Both the position numbers and the translations under genes were made by a program. Source: an uncultured Bacilli bacterium (GTDB taxonomy: Bacteria; Bacillota_I; Bacilli_A; RF39; UBA660). Taken from it: 64,000 bases of DNA. Every line of letters starts with the position of its first letter. Position 1 is the first letter of the stretch. The notes under the pieces were generated by a model that searched no databases, was not told the origin of the DNA, and saw only the letters and a list, made by a program, of their open reading frames with translations. The stretch covers positions 124,001-188,000 of the forward strand of contig CAKOMW010000002.1 in assembly GCA_934096805.1 (NCBI GenBank), in the 5' to 3' direction. Of the stretch, positions 7,638-16,589 are shown one piece after another.

Positions 7638-9779
7638 ATGGTAATAAAAAAGAATGACTTAAGAAAGGAATTAATTGAAAAATTAAATTATTTAAATGAT
7701 GATGAAATAAAGGAAATTGAAAAAGCAATTGACTATGCTTCTTTAAAACATGACGGACAACTTAGAAAAACAGGGGAAGACTATATTATTCATCCTTTAT
7801 ATGTTGCCATAATACTTACTAGTATAAAAGCAGATAAAGATACAATAATTGCGTCTTTACTTCATGATGTTTTGGAAGACACAGAGACTACTAAGGAAGA
7901 ATTAACAAATTTGTTCGGAGAAGTAGTAGCTAATTTAGTAGATGGTGTAACTAAAATTAACAACATCAATGTTTCAACAGAAAATGAATATCTAACTAAT
8001 TATTATAAAAAAATAATAGTAGGGATGAGTGAAGATGTAAGAGTAATAATAATTAAATTAGCAGATCGTCTTCATAATATGAGAACTTTATATGCTATAC
8101 CTGTTGATAGACAAAAACTAAAAGCCAAAGAGACTCTTGAAATTCTTGCTCCAATTGCCCATCGTCTTGGAATGCACAAAATAAAGTCAGAACTTGAAGA
8201 TCTTTCCTTAAAATATTCTAAACCAGATGTTTATTATGATGTTGTAGAAAAACTAAACAATACTAAGATTGAAAGAGAAGAGTGTGTATCTAAAATGATG
8301 AATGAAGTAAGTACTCTTCTAAAAAACAATGGTATAAAACACGAAATAAAAGGTCGTGCTAAAAGTATTTATAGTATTTATAAAAAATTAGACAAAGGAA
8401 GAAGTTTTTCTGATATATATGACCTCTTAGCTATTAGAATTTTAGTAGATAAAGAACAAGAATGCTATCTTGCTTTAGGACTTATTCATTCGAAGTATAA
8501 GCCAGTTTCTAAAAGATTTAAAGATTATATTGCTATGCCTAAAACTAATCTATATCAAACTCTTCATACGACAGTGTTTGGCTTAGATGGCAATTTGTTT
8601 GAAATTCAAATAAGGACATATGATATGGATCATATTGCAGAAAATGGTATTGCTTCACACTGGGCCTACAAAGAGCATAAAAACGCTGCTTTAGAAATGC
8701 AAAATATTACTGAGCAAAAACTTCAGTTTTATAAATCGATAATTGAGCTTAATGAAGAAAAAATGACAAATGAGGATTTTGTAAATAGGGTTAAAGATGA
8801 AGTTTTAAATAATAATATCTATGTATATACACCAAAAGGAGACGTCTTTGAGTTGCCAATCGGTTCTACTCCAATAGATTTTGCTTATAAAATACATACT
8901 CAAGTTGGAGACAAAATGACGGGAGCAATTGTAAATAATAATATGGTTAACATTTCATATGAATTACAAAATGGTGATATAGTAAAAATACTTACTAATA
9001 ATAACTCTAAGGGACCATCAAGAGAATGGCTTAATGTTGTAAAAACAACTCAAGCAAAGAGTAAAATAAAAGCTTTCTTCAATAAGACTACTAAAGATGA
9101 TTATATTGAAGCGGGTAAAAATTTACTTGAAAAAGAATTAAGGAGAAAAAAGATTCCATCTACTTCATTCTTTAAACCAGAAAATTTAAAACAAGTTTTT
9201 GAACAATTCAAACTAGAATCTCTTGAAGATTTATATTTGAATATTGGTAACAATAAATTCTCAGTAAAATCAGTTGTAAAACATGAAAAAGAAGACAAGG
9301 AGGATAAAAAAGAAATTAAAGTAACACCGAAGATTCTTGAAGGAGAAAATGACATAATTGTTGGTAATACTAGTAATATTCAAACCCATGTTGCCAACTG
9401 TTGTATGCCTCTTCCAGGTGATGAAATAATTGGCTTCATCACTAGAGGAAGTGGAATTAGTATTCATAGAAAGAATTGTTTGAATATTAATGAAATAGAT
9501 GATAGAATAGTAAGTGCTACTTGGAATAGCAATACTAAAAACAAATACTATTCTAATATAGTAATATATACTAATACTAAAGACAATAAAATGATAGATA
9601 TAGTCCAGATTGCCTCTAGTATGAATATTTCTATAGAAAGCATTAATATGATAAATAAAAGTTGCAACAATGTTTATTCTGCTCTAGTAGTAGTATCTTC
9701 GTTAGATGAAGTAAATAAATACTTAAAAGAAGTAAGAAAAGTAACAAACGTTGTCGATGCAGAAAGGATAATGCAATGA
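7638..9779 (+). CDS. relA: bifunctional (p)ppGpp synthetase/hydrolase RelA/SpoT
   Basis: The 713-aa long-RSH protein makes and degrades the alarmone (p)ppGpp. In order: HD hydrolase domain with HDVLEDT (76-82) and IIKLADRLHNMRT, synthetase domain with GRAKSIYSIYKK and DIYDLLAIRILV, TGS domain (VYTPKGDVFELPIGSTP, near 395), a linker with VANCCMPLPGD, and a C-terminal ACT domain. All hydrolase motifs look intact, so it should be bifunctional, as in most Firmicutes. A lysine-rich stretch precedes the zinc-finger-like region. The stop overlaps the dtd start by 4 bases (ATGA). Confidence 0.95.
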   Translation: MVIKKNDLRKELIEKLNYLNDDEIKEIEKAIDYASLKHDGQLRKTGEDYIIHPLYVAIILTSIKADKDTIIASLLHDVLEDTETTKEELTNLFGEVVANLVDGVTKINNINVSTENEYLTNYYKKIIVGMSEDVRVIIIKLADRLHNMRTLYAIPVDRQKLKAKETLEILAPIAHRLGMHKIKSELEDLSLKYSKPDVYYDVVEKLNNTKIEREECVSKMMNEVSTLLKNNGIKHEIKGRAKSIYSIYKKLDKGRSFSDIYDLLAIRILVDKEQECYLALGLIHSKYKPVSKRFKDYIAMPKTNLYQTLHTTVFGLDGNLFEIQIRTYDMDHIAENGIASHWAYKEHKNAALEMQNITEQKLQFYKSIIELNEEKMTNEDFVNRVKDEVLNNNIYVYTPKGDVFELPIGSTPIDFAYKIHTQVGDKMTGAIVNNNMVNISYELQNGDIVKILTNNNSKGPSREWLNVVKTTQAKSKIKAFFNKTTKDDYIEAGKNLLEKELRRKKIPSTSFFKPENLKQVFEQFKLESLEDLYLNIGNNKFSVKSVVKHEKEDKEDKKEIKVTPKILEGENDIIVGNTSNIQTHVANCCMPLPGDEIIGFITRGSGISIHRKNCLNINEIDDRIVSATWNSNTKNKYYSNIVIYTNTKDNKMIDIVQIASSMNISIESINMINKSCNNVYSALVVVSSLDEVNKYLKEVRKVTNVVDAERIMQ

Positions 9780-10210
9780 AAGTAGTAGTTCAAAGAGTAA
9801 AAGAAGCTCATGTAACTGTAGATGAAAAAACAGTTGGTAAAATAGATAATGGTTTTCTAGTCCTAGTAGGTTTTACTTATGGGGATAATGAAGAAGTTAT
9901 TTCTTGGATGATTAATAAAATATTAAATCTTAGAGTATTTGATGATCAAGATGGAGTTATGAATTTATCAATAAAAGACGTGAATGGTAGTATTTTATCA
10001 GTATCTCAGTTTACTCTCTATGGAGATTGTAGCAAAGGTAATAGACCATCTTACATAAAAGCTTTAAAACCAGATGAAGCTACACTATTATATGATAAAT
10101 TTAATGACAAATTAAAAGAAGAAATAAATACACAAACAGGTATATTTGGTGCTGATATGAAAGTTAGTCTTGTAAATGATGGACCAATTACCATAATTAT
10201 AGAAAAGTAG
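9776..10210 (+). CDS. dtd: D-aminoacyl-tRNA deacylase Dtd
   Basis: A 144-aa proofreading enzyme that removes D-amino acids from mischarged tRNA. The two active-site motifs are both present: SQFTLYGD (near 78-85) and NDGPITI near the C-terminus (the NxGPxT cross-subunit motif). Length is standard. Its coupling to relA (4-bp overlap) is the normal Bacilli arrangement and supports both calls. The gene ends 11 bases before the preferred start of the next one. Confidence 0.95.
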   Translation: MKVVVQRVKEAHVTVDEKTVGKIDNGFLVLVGFTYGDNEEVISWMINKILNLRVFDDQDGVMNLSIKDVNGSILSVSQFTLYGDCSKGNRPSYIKALKPDEATLLYDKFNDKLKEEINTQTGIFGADMKVSLVNDGPITIIIEK

Positions 10211-10221
10211 TGGGGGATAAA

Positions 10222-10872
10222 ATGGTTAAAGAAAATATAGAACAAATAGTAAAGTTTGTTAAAGAACAATTTAATAATAATGATGAAGAAAGAGCAATTA
10301 TCGAAATAAATAATGATATTAATAGTATTGTTACTGCTATAATACTTTCTAAAGCTCTGGGAAAAGAAAATGTCATAGGAATTACTATGTCAGTTGAAGA
10401 AGATGCTTATAGTAATGATATAAAAAGAATTAGTAATATTTTTAATATTAAAACTATTAATTTTGATTTATTAGATATTTATAATAAGTATAAAAAAGAA
10501 GCATCTAATTTTGGTTATTTTATGTATGATGAAACTAAAGAAAGCAATGAAGAGCTAAAATCAAGAATGAAAATGACTACTTTGTATTATTTAGCTAGCT
10601 TGTTTGGCAAGATGTATAATAAGAACTATAAAGTAGTAGGCACCCTTAATAAAGATGATTTAGTAAAAGGTAACTATACTACTGGCGGGGAAAATGTCAG
10701 CGATATTTCTCTTTTAGAAAATTTTACTTTAAGTGAAGTTATAAAACTTGGTCAATACTTTGATATACCAAATGATATCTTATATAAAAACTTATCTTTT
10801 GAAGAGGAAATTGAAGCTAAATATTTTGAAACTTTTGATTCTTCAAATAATAAAAGAAGAATAAAAGAGTAA
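10222..10872 (+). CDS. NAD synthetase (NadE)-like protein with degenerate PP-loop
   Basis: A 216-aa protein whose second half follows ammonia-dependent NAD synthetase: SRMKMTTLYYLAS, VVGTLNKDDLVKGNYTTGG and the C-terminal segment ending in DIP. NadE uses an SGGxDS PP-loop to bind ATP; at the equivalent position this protein reads INNDINSI, so the two glycines are gone. It is also shorter than the usual 245-275 aa. ATG 10222 follows GGGGGA. Either it has lost synthetase activity, or another copy elsewhere does the job. The context (last gene of the relA-dtd run) says little about function. Confidence 0.65.
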   Translation: MVKENIEQIVKFVKEQFNNNDEERAIIEINNDINSIVTAIILSKALGKENVIGITMSVEEDAYSNDIKRISNIFNIKTINFDLLDIYNKYKKEASNFGYFMYDETKESNEELKSRMKMTTLYYLASLFGKMYNKNYKVVGTLNKDDLVKGNYTTGGENVSDISLLENFTLSEVIKLGQYFDIPNDILYKNLSFEEEIEAKYFETFDSSNNKRRIKE

Positions 10873-10909
10873 TAATTTAACCAAAAATTAACAAAAAATT
10901 GAAAAACTA

Positions 10910-10938
10910 TTGCATTTTATAAAAATATATGTTATATT
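10910..10938 (+). promoter_or_regulatory. sigma-A promoter of candidate small RNA
   Basis: TTGCAT (10910-10915), 17-bp spacer and TATATT (10933-10938), with no ORF downstream before a terminator. Confidence 0.6.
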
Positions 10939-10944
10939 TAATTT

Positions 10945-11027
10945 GCAGTTGATAAGATAATGATTTGTAGTCGTTGAAATTTTCTTAATTAATTGCAGAG
11001 AGTACTAATTCGTTAGTACTTTTTTTA
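10945..11027 (+). ncRNA. candidate small RNA of about 80 nt
   Basis: A promoter at 10910-10938 and a perfect 8-bp terminator with UUCG loop (11001-11020, then seven T) delimit a short transcript with no reading frame worth calling. The sequence contains two TTGCAG words (near 10942 and 10993) and several AT-rich segments. I do not recognise a known RNA or riboswitch family. It lies between the nadE-like gene and tRNA-Arg. Confidence 0.45.
11001..11027 (+). terminator. UUCG-loop rho-independent terminator
   Basis: AGTACTAA pairs with TTAGTACT around a TTCG loop and is followed by seven T. Confidence 0.9.
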
Positions 11028-11093
11028 AAATAAAAAAAGCAAGAATTCACTTGAATTTTTGCTATTATTATGCTATAATTTTTATGTTGTAAC

Positions 11094-11170
11094 GCACCCA
11101 TAGCTCAATTGGATAGAGCGTTTGGCTACGGACCAAGAGGTTGAGGGTTCAAATCCTTCTGGGTGCGCCA
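11094..11170 (+). tRNA. tRNA-Arg (anticodon ACG)
   Basis: Acceptor GCACCCA pairs with TGGGTGC, with G discriminator and encoded CCA. The D-stem is GCTC/GAGC, the anticodon loop CTACGGA carries ACG and the T-arm is GAGGG-TTCAAAT-CCTTC. TGCTATAAT lies just upstream as an extended -10. A short AGTACT hairpin follows at 11180-11197. Confidence 0.95.
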
Positions 11171-11186
11171 TTTAGTTTATTAGTAC

Positions 11187-12140
11187 TTATATAGTACTTT
11201 TTATTTTGCCATTTTCACATCTGTTACCCCAAGAGTCTATAATTTTATCATCTTTTTTAATACATATTATTTCACAATTATTAGGACATTTTCTACATTC
11301 ATAACCTTTAGTATTAAAATCAATATCTATAACATTGAAATCAAATTCTTCTTCTACTTTTGTCTGCTTTGCAAGTATAGAAATACCAAGAGCACCCATT
11401 AAATGGCTATTTTCATCTACTAAAACATCTTCTTTTAAAGTATCTTTGAAAGCTTTTACAACTCCAATGTTTTTACTTACGCCTCCTTGAAAGACAATTG
11501 GAGATTTTATTTTTTTACCTTTAGCAACATTATTTAAGTAATTATTTACAACACTATAACATAGTCCGGCAATTATATCTTCTTTTTTATATCCCATTTG
11601 GGCTTTATGAACTAAGTCAGATTCTGCAAAAACAGTACATCTTGCTGCTATTTTAGTGGGATTTTTTGATTTTACAGCAATACTTCCAAAATCTTCAACA
11701 TCTATATCTAATCTTTTAGCCTGTGATGATAGAAAAGAACCAGTTCCTGCAGCACAAATGGTGTTCATAGCATAATCTGTTACTATTTTATTATCAATAA
11801 TAATGATTTTAGAATCTTGACCTCCAATTTCAAGAATAGTTTTAACATCAGGGTAGATTGACATTGTTCCTATTGCATGGGCAGTTATTTCGTTTTTTAT
11901 AACACTAGCATTTAAGATGATACCAATTAGCTTTCTAGCACTTCCTGTTGTTCCGACACTTACAACTTTATAACCTTTAGGCATTTTTTTCTTAAGACTT
12001 TTTAGTAATCTTTTTACAGCATCAATAGGATCACCTTTAGTCCATATATAATCACTTGCGATTATTTTATTGTTACTATCTATTATTACTCCTTTTGTAG
12101 AGATAGAACCTATGTCTACTCCTAAGTAACTTTTATTCAT
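11187..12140 (-). CDS. acyl-CoA dehydratase activase, BadF/BadG/BcrA/BcrD (HgdC-like) ATPase
   Basis: An ASKHA-fold ATPase of 317 aa related to the activator of 2-hydroxyglutaryl-CoA dehydratase. Visible motifs are GVDIGSISTKGV (phosphate 1), EIGGQDSK, the NTICAAGTGSFL loop and AARCTVFAESDLV, whose two cysteines in the dimer bind a 4Fe-4S cluster. A Cys-rich tail (CRKCPNNCEIIC) follows. Such activators inject an electron into a partner at the cost of ATP. It overlaps the next gene of the set by 8 bases. The true substrate of this small, three-gene form is not known. Confidence 0.85.
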   Translation of the reverse strand: MNKSYLGVDIGSISTKGVIIDSNNKIIASDYIWTKGDPIDAVKRLLKSLKKKMPKGYKVVSVGTTGSARKLIGIILNASVIKNEITAHAIGTMSIYPDVKTILEIGGQDSKIIIIDNKIVTDYAMNTICAAGTGSFLSSQAKRLDIDVEDFGSIAVKSKNPTKIAARCTVFAESDLVHKAQMGYKKEDIIAGLCYSVVNNYLNNVAKGKKIKSPIVFQGGVSKNIGVVKAFKDTLKEDVLVDENSHLMGALGISILAKQTKVEEEFDFNVIDIDFNTKGYECRKCPNNCEIICIKKDDKIIDSWGNRCENGKIKSTI

Positions 12141-13221
12141 ATTCTTTCTCCTTTTTCATTTTTATCATATCATAAAAAGCTTCAATTCTTGTAGTTATCC
12201 CTGTATTCTCAGTAAGGGTATCAAAAGAAAAATAAGTAATAGGCATGTTATTTTTATGACATATTTTATCAATAATTGGAATTGTACTTACTTCTGGAGT
12301 GCATCCAAATGGTTTAATATGAATTATTCCATCATATTTTTTATCCATTAAATAAATAGTTCTGTAAACATTATCAAGACCATCTGCTCCAAGTTCATAT
12401 TTTACGAACTTTCTTATTTTATACTTTATATAAGGTCTTTTAATCCATTTAAGGATTAATAGATAGCTTAAATTAGTAAATCTTTTAATTTCAATATTTA
12501 ATTTAGCAAGTTCATATTCTAAATTATAAGATGAAAATGGTTCCATTGAAGTATATAGTTCTCCAATAATACCTACTTTTAATGGATTAGTAGGTTTATT
12601 AATGCCCAAGTTTTTAAATAATTTTTTATATTTTTTTCCTATTAACAAAGTATTTATTATGCCTTTGTTGTTTATCAGTTCATCAATAAAATTTTGTTTT
12701 AGATTTATAAAACTATTTTCTTTTTCTTCAAAACCAATATTTTTTCTTATAAAATGTTCTCTTTTATCAACTATAAATATCATAAGAAAAGTAATAATAA
12801 AATGATAAATAAACTTGCTAAATTTTAAATTATTATTTAATTCTTTAAATATTTTGTATAATTTTTTAATACTTAATTTACCCTTATCAGTCATAGTATA
12901 AAAAGTGAAATTATAACCAAGATCTTTTAGTATTTGTTCTTGTAATTCGGCATAATAACCATACCTACACCCACCACCGAATTGGAATAATACGTTAGCA
13001 CCATTTTCTAATGCTTCAATATAATTACCAAGATTATATTTAAATGGAACACATACGAAATTAGGAGAATTTTTATTTCCTAGTTCAATAGTCCTTTTAG
13101 TAATTTTTGGACTTAACATTATTTCACAATCAGTTAACTTCATAAATAAATATTTTACAATATAAGCATAATCTCCGAGATGAGGAAAAGATATTATTTT
13201 ATTTTTCATATGTAACCTCAC
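12133..13221 (-). CDS. acyl-CoA dehydratase activase-associated protein (C-terminal module)
   Basis: A 362-aa protein resembling the C-terminal part of the large activase/DUF2229 fusion proteins of Clostridia. It holds Cys residues in VCVPFK and in GGGCRYG, the motif GIIGELYTSMEPFSSYNLE and the segment IIHIKPFGCTPEV, all typical of the hydroxyacyl-CoA dehydratase-like fold that binds a cluster. It overlaps the upstream gene by 23 bases and the activase by 8, so the three are clearly one transcript and probably one complex. In many Firmicutes these modules form one long chain; here they are separate. Confidence 0.7.
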   Translation of the reverse strand: MRLHMKNKIISFPHLGDYAYIVKYLFMKLTDCEIMLSPKITKRTIELGNKNSPNFVCVPFKYNLGNYIEALENGANVLFQFGGGCRYGYYAELQEQILKDLGYNFTFYTMTDKGKLSIKKLYKIFKELNNNLKFSKFIYHFIITFLMIFIVDKREHFIRKNIGFEEKENSFINLKQNFIDELINNKGIINTLLIGKKYKKLFKNLGINKPTNPLKVGIIGELYTSMEPFSSYNLEYELAKLNIEIKRFTNLSYLLILKWIKRPYIKYKIRKFVKYELGADGLDNVYRTIYLMDKKYDGIIHIKPFGCTPEVSTIPIIDKICHKNNMPITYFSFDTLTENTGITTRIEAFYDMIKMKKEKEYE

Positions 13222-14098
13222 TTATTATATCAACAAAGCTTTCTAGTCTAGTGATTAATCCCGTTCCACTGTTTAAGTCATCAAGTACTATGTTTATAAG
13301 AGGAACATCTTTTACCTTTCTTATTATTAAATCATTCACTAGAGAATCGGGACCACAAGGAAAGCTAGAAACTAATATAATTCCGTTTACAAAGTTTTTA
13401 TAATACTCTAAGGCTCCCAGTAATTCTTTATTATAAGTCCAATAAATATCTTTTGAAATATTGTAGGCAAGAGGAACTAAATCAGATATAAAAATATCTG
13501 CATATATGATATCTATATTATTTTCTTTTAGAAAATCTATAATTTGTTTTCCAACTAGATTATCATAAATATTATAAGGGTGTCCCACTAGTAATATTTT
13601 TTTAGTATTTTTCTTTAATAATTTATTTTGCTCTATAAAGCTTTCTCTTTTGTTTTTTAGTTCTATTTTTTTAGCATACTCGTAAGCATTTAGACTTTTT
13701 TCTTTACTAAAACCTAATCTTTTACCAATATTTATAAAAGCTTTTTTTTCGTCATTTTTATTATCTATATTATAATCAAGTATTTTTTCTTTATTAAAAT
13801 ATGTACTTACTAAATCATAAAGAGCATAAAAATTAGTACAAGTTTTTTCATCTTTTTTAGGATTTTGAACCCTTGGAAGTAACAAAAAATCACATTTATT
13901 AATGATTTCATTTACATGACCCAAATATATTTTTAAGGAAAGACAAGCTTCATCATTGCTCAGTTTACTACCATTTTCTAATATTTTTTTATTTGTATCG
14001 GGACTAGTTATAGTATCAATTTCTAAAAAATTAAAAAAGTTAAACCATAAATCTCTATATCTGTAGTAGAGTAGCCCCTTTGGTATCCCTATTTTAAT
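13199..14098 (-). CDS. DUF2229-type activase-associated protein, apparent ATT start
   Basis: First gene of the three-gene activase set, about 299 aa. The open frame continues well upstream of the first ATG (13924): it begins IKIGIPKGLLYYRY and passes through NDEACLSLK, which matches the canonical DUF2229 start MKIGIP(R/K)xLLYYRY. An in-frame TAG stands 15 bases before, so the only candidate start is ATT at 14098, 8 bases after AGGGAG. Alternatively one A has been lost from the following A run: with A5, ATG 14106 would read MIILKIGIP. Later motifs include LVGHPYNIYD and SFPCGPDS. Function probably joins that of the activase. Confidence 0.65.
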   Translation of the reverse strand: MKIGIPKGLLYYRYRDLWFNFFNFLEIDTITSPDTNKKILENGSKLSNDEACLSLKIYLGHVNEIINKCDFLLLPRVQNPKKDEKTCTNFYALYDLVSTYFNKEKILDYNIDNKNDEKKAFINIGKRLGFSKEKSLNAYEYAKKIELKNKRESFIEQNKLLKKNTKKILLVGHPYNIYDNLVGKQIIDFLKENNIDIIYADIFISDLVPLAYNISKDIYWTYNKELLGALEYYKNFVNGIILVSSFPCGPDSLVNDLIIRKVKDVPLINIVLDDLNSGTGLITRLESFVDIISEVTYEK

Positions 14099-14130
14099 AT
14101 TATCATCTCCCTAAATAAATATATTTAGGA

Positions 14131-14172
14131 CATAAAAAAAATATAATAACTAAAATTCGCTATTATATTTAT
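14131..14172 (-). terminator. terminator of uppP
   Basis: On the minus strand AAATATAATA pairs with TATTATATTT across a 12-base loop and is followed by a T run, directly after the uppP stop. Confidence 0.75.
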
Positions 14173-14999
14173 AAAAAAATTATTATTAAAGTTCCTACTA
14201 CAAAACAGTAAATTGAAAAATAAATAAGTTTTCCTTTTTTTATTACTTCCCTGAACCATTTTACAGAAAAATAGGTAAAGATAAATGCTACAACAGCACT
14301 TAGTAAAAAGAACATTATTTCACTACTGCTAAGATTACTACCAAATAAGTCTTTAATTCCTAAAACAGTAGTAGCTAAACTAATAGGTATATAAAGCATA
14401 AATGAAAAATCAAAAGCTGTTTCTCTATCTAATCCTTCATATAAACCACCAACAATTGTAGAACCACTTCTAGAGATACCAGGAAAAAGTCCAAGAACTT
14501 GGAAAGCTCCAATCATTAAAGCATCTTTAATAGTTAAATCTTTATCTTTTCTTTTTCCATTAGCTTTTCTAATCCAAAATAAGAATATCCCTGTAATTAT
14601 AAGAGTAATTCCTATAATTTTAATATTATCACTAATTGCATCAAATACTCCAAGTTTGGAAACTATTAAACCAATTATACCTGCTGGAATAGTAGCAATA
14701 ATTATATACCATCCATATTTGTAATTAGTTTTTAAAGAAGGAGACTTAGTTTTAAAATAACCAAAAAAATCTTTTAAGACATTTTTAATTTTATCAAAAT
14801 AAATAATAATCACTGCTACAAGTGAACCAAAATTAGTAATAATAGCAAGTAATTCTGTGTTAGAAAGAGCGACATTTTTAAAACCTAAATAATTAGTAAG
14901 TAAATCGTTACACACAAGTAAATGACCAGAAGATGAAATAGGCAATGCTTCAACTACTCCTTGTATTATCCCTAATATAATATAATATATAAAAATCAT
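14169..14999 (-). CDS. uppP: undecaprenyl-diphosphate phosphatase UppP (BacA)
   Basis: A 276-aa integral membrane phosphatase that recycles undecaprenyl pyrophosphate, the lipid carrier of peptidoglycan synthesis. Both signature motifs are present: EALPISSSGHL near residue 18-28 and PGISRSGSTIVGG mid-protein. Eight or so hydrophobic helices span the chain. It is monocistronic with its own terminator, and the start has GGAGGTAACG-like spacing. Confers bacitracin tolerance when overexpressed in other bacteria; no neighbour suggests a special role here. Confidence 0.95.
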   Translation of the reverse strand: MIFIYYIILGIIQGVVEALPISSSGHLLVCNDLLTNYLGFKNVALSNTELLAIITNFGSLVAVIIIYFDKIKNVLKDFFGYFKTKSPSLKTNYKYGWYIIIATIPAGIIGLIVSKLGVFDAISDNIKIIGITLIITGIFLFWIRKANGKRKDKDLTIKDALMIGAFQVLGLFPGISRSGSTIVGGLYEGLDRETAFDFSFMLYIPISLATTVLGIKDLFGSNLSSSEIMFFLLSAVVAFIFTYFSVKWFREVIKKGKLIYFSIYCFVVGTLIIIFL

Positions 15000-15098
15000 T
15001 TCGTTACCTCCATATTTACATAATTAAGTATATAACATTTTTAAAAATAAATAAATAGATATTTGAAAAATGTATATACTATTTTTGAGGGATGAGAT

Positions 15099-15725
15099 AT
15101 GGTATATGTATATGATATAGTACTTAATTTAAATGATGAGTTACTGGAGTTCTTTGAATGGGAAGACAGTGATAAAATTAAATATATAAAAAAAGTGCCC
15201 CTTGTTAAAACAGATGATACTTTTATTTATAATTTAATAAAAAATAATATAAAACTGGAAGATAATTTTATTGATAGTATAAAAAATAAAACTGTCTACT
15301 ATGATAATAAAGAAAAAAACTATCCTATTATAATATTTGCAAATGGTGACTTAGCTATTGCACTCTTAATCAAGGACAATAAGACCTTTCTTTATTCAAG
15401 ATTATTATTAGATGAAGAATATGAAGTCATGAACATTGCAAGTAGGTTAAGTACTACTAAAATGAATTACATAGTAATAAATAAAAAAGACATTAATAAT
15501 AATCTTACTAGAGAAGAAAGAAGGATAAAAGATGTTTTATTAAATGAAATAAAGTACCTTTATAATAATAATAAATTAGATAAATTAAATTATTACTACT
15601 ATGAATACTTTAATGAATTAAATAACAATAAAGAAGATGTTTATAAAAAACTAATAAGTAGTTTGAATAAAATAGATGATAAACATTTGAAACTACTTGA
15701 AGTAGTCAATCTAACTAGTAAATAG
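15099..15725 (+). CDS. conserved hypothetical protein (DUF3603-like)
   Basis: A 208-aa protein with no signal peptide or membrane helix. The start (MVYVYDIVLNLNDELLEFFEW) and the LLLDEEYEVMN segment recall Bacilli proteins of the DUF3603 type, but I recognise no catalytic motif. The C-terminal third is Asn/Lys/Tyr-rich and probably helical. GAGGGATGAG lies 6 bases before the ATG. It stands alone between uppP (divergent) and sigK, with a terminator after it. The family call is tentative. Confidence 0.5.
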   Translation: MVYVYDIVLNLNDELLEFFEWEDSDKIKYIKKVPLVKTDDTFIYNLIKNNIKLEDNFIDSIKNKTVYYDNKEKNYPIIIFANGDLAIALLIKDNKTFLYSRLLLDEEYEVMNIASRLSTTKMNYIVINKKDINNNLTREERRIKDVLLNEIKYLYNNNKLDKLNYYYYEYFNELNNNKEDVYKKLISSLNKIDDKHLKLLEVVNLTSK

Positions 15726-15768
15726 AAAGGACTATAGTACATTGAAAATACTTAGTCTTTTTTTCGAC
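15726..15768 (+). terminator. rho-independent terminator
   Basis: AAGGACTATAGTA pairs with TACTTAGTCTTT (one bulge) and is followed by a T run, between the DUF3603-like gene and sigK. Confidence 0.75.
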
Positions 15769-15812
15769 TTTTTTCTATAAAAAATAATATACTTAATTAA
15801 GGAAGTGATATT

Positions 15813-16514
15813 TTGCTTTTAAGTTTAATTGAGTTATTAAAGACATTTTTATTTTTTAAGACATCATACTCTAATAATGTTTTTCCTGAACCATTAAGTA
15901 AAGAGGAAGAGGAAAAATATATTGAATTATTGCTAAAAAAAGATAAGCATGCAAGAGATACTTTGATAGAACGAAACCTAAGATTGGTGGCCCATATTGC
16001 AAAGAAATATGAAAATTCTAATACAGATAATGATGATTTGATAAGTATAGGAACAATTGGTCTTATCAAAGGAATAGATTCATATTCTAAAAAACACAAT
16101 ACAAAAATTACAACTTACTGTGCTAGATGCATTGAAAATGAAATCCTTATGTATTTCAGAGCTAATAAAAAAAATAACTTAAATATATCTTTAGATGAGC
16201 CAATCGGGTATGATAAAGAGGGTAATGATATTACAATATTAGATGTTTTAAAAACTCCAAGGCCTGATTATGTAGAAGAAATGCATAAAAAAGATAATAT
16301 TGAATTATTAAAAAAGTATTTGAAACTTCTGACACCAAGAGAAAAGGAAATAATAGTAAAAAGATATGGATTAGATAATGAAGATGAACAAACCCAAAAA
16401 CAAATAGCTAAATCACTTAATATTTCTAGAAGTTATGTATCAAGAATAGAGAAAAGGGCAGTGACTAAGATACTTAGAGAATTTATAAAAAAGGAAGAAC
16501 CAAGAAAAGAATAA
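15813..16514 (+). CDS. sigK: sporulation sigma factor SigK (pro-sigma-K)
   Basis: The 233-aa late mother-cell sigma factor. A hydrophobic pro-sequence (MLLSLIELLKTFLFF) is followed by FPEPLS, the region where SpoIVFB cleaves pro-sigma-K in B. subtilis. Region 2 shows HARDTLIERNLRLVAHIAKKYE, DDLISIGTIGLIKGI and TTYCARCIENEILM; region 4 shows QIAKSLNISRSYVSRIEKRA. The gene is intact, with no skin-type insertion. The start is TTG 15813 with GGAAGTGAT upstream. Presence of the pro-sequence means activation is post-translational. Confidence 0.95.
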   Translation: MLLSLIELLKTFLFFKTSYSNNVFPEPLSKEEEEKYIELLLKKDKHARDTLIERNLRLVAHIAKKYENSNTDNDDLISIGTIGLIKGIDSYSKKHNTKITTYCARCIENEILMYFRANKKNNLNISLDEPIGYDKEGNDITILDVLKTPRPDYVEEMHKKDNIELLKKYLKLLTPREKEIIVKRYGLDNEDEQTQKQIAKSLNISRSYVSRIEKRAVTKILREFIKKEEPRKE

Positions 16515-16554
16515 GAAAATAAAAAAGTAATTGCATCAAATTAGACGAAACCAC

Positions 16555-16583
16555 TTGTATAAAACAAAGATAAGTAGTATATT
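16555..16583 (+). promoter_or_regulatory. sigma-A promoter of candidate antitoxin RNA
   Basis: TTGTAT (16555-16560), exactly 17 bp, TATATT (16578-16583). The transcript would run into the small toxin-like ORF from its 3' side. Confidence 0.65.
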
Positions 16584-16589
16584 ATATAT

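Noticed and set aside
10945..11027. preQ1 or other known riboswitch
   Set aside because: No matching core motif, and the nearest downstream gene on the same strand is a tRNA.
13199..13924. ATG 13924 as the true start of the DUF2229 gene
   Set aside because: The frame continues upstream with conserved residues (KIGIPKGLLYYRY, NDEACLSLK), so 13924 is internal.
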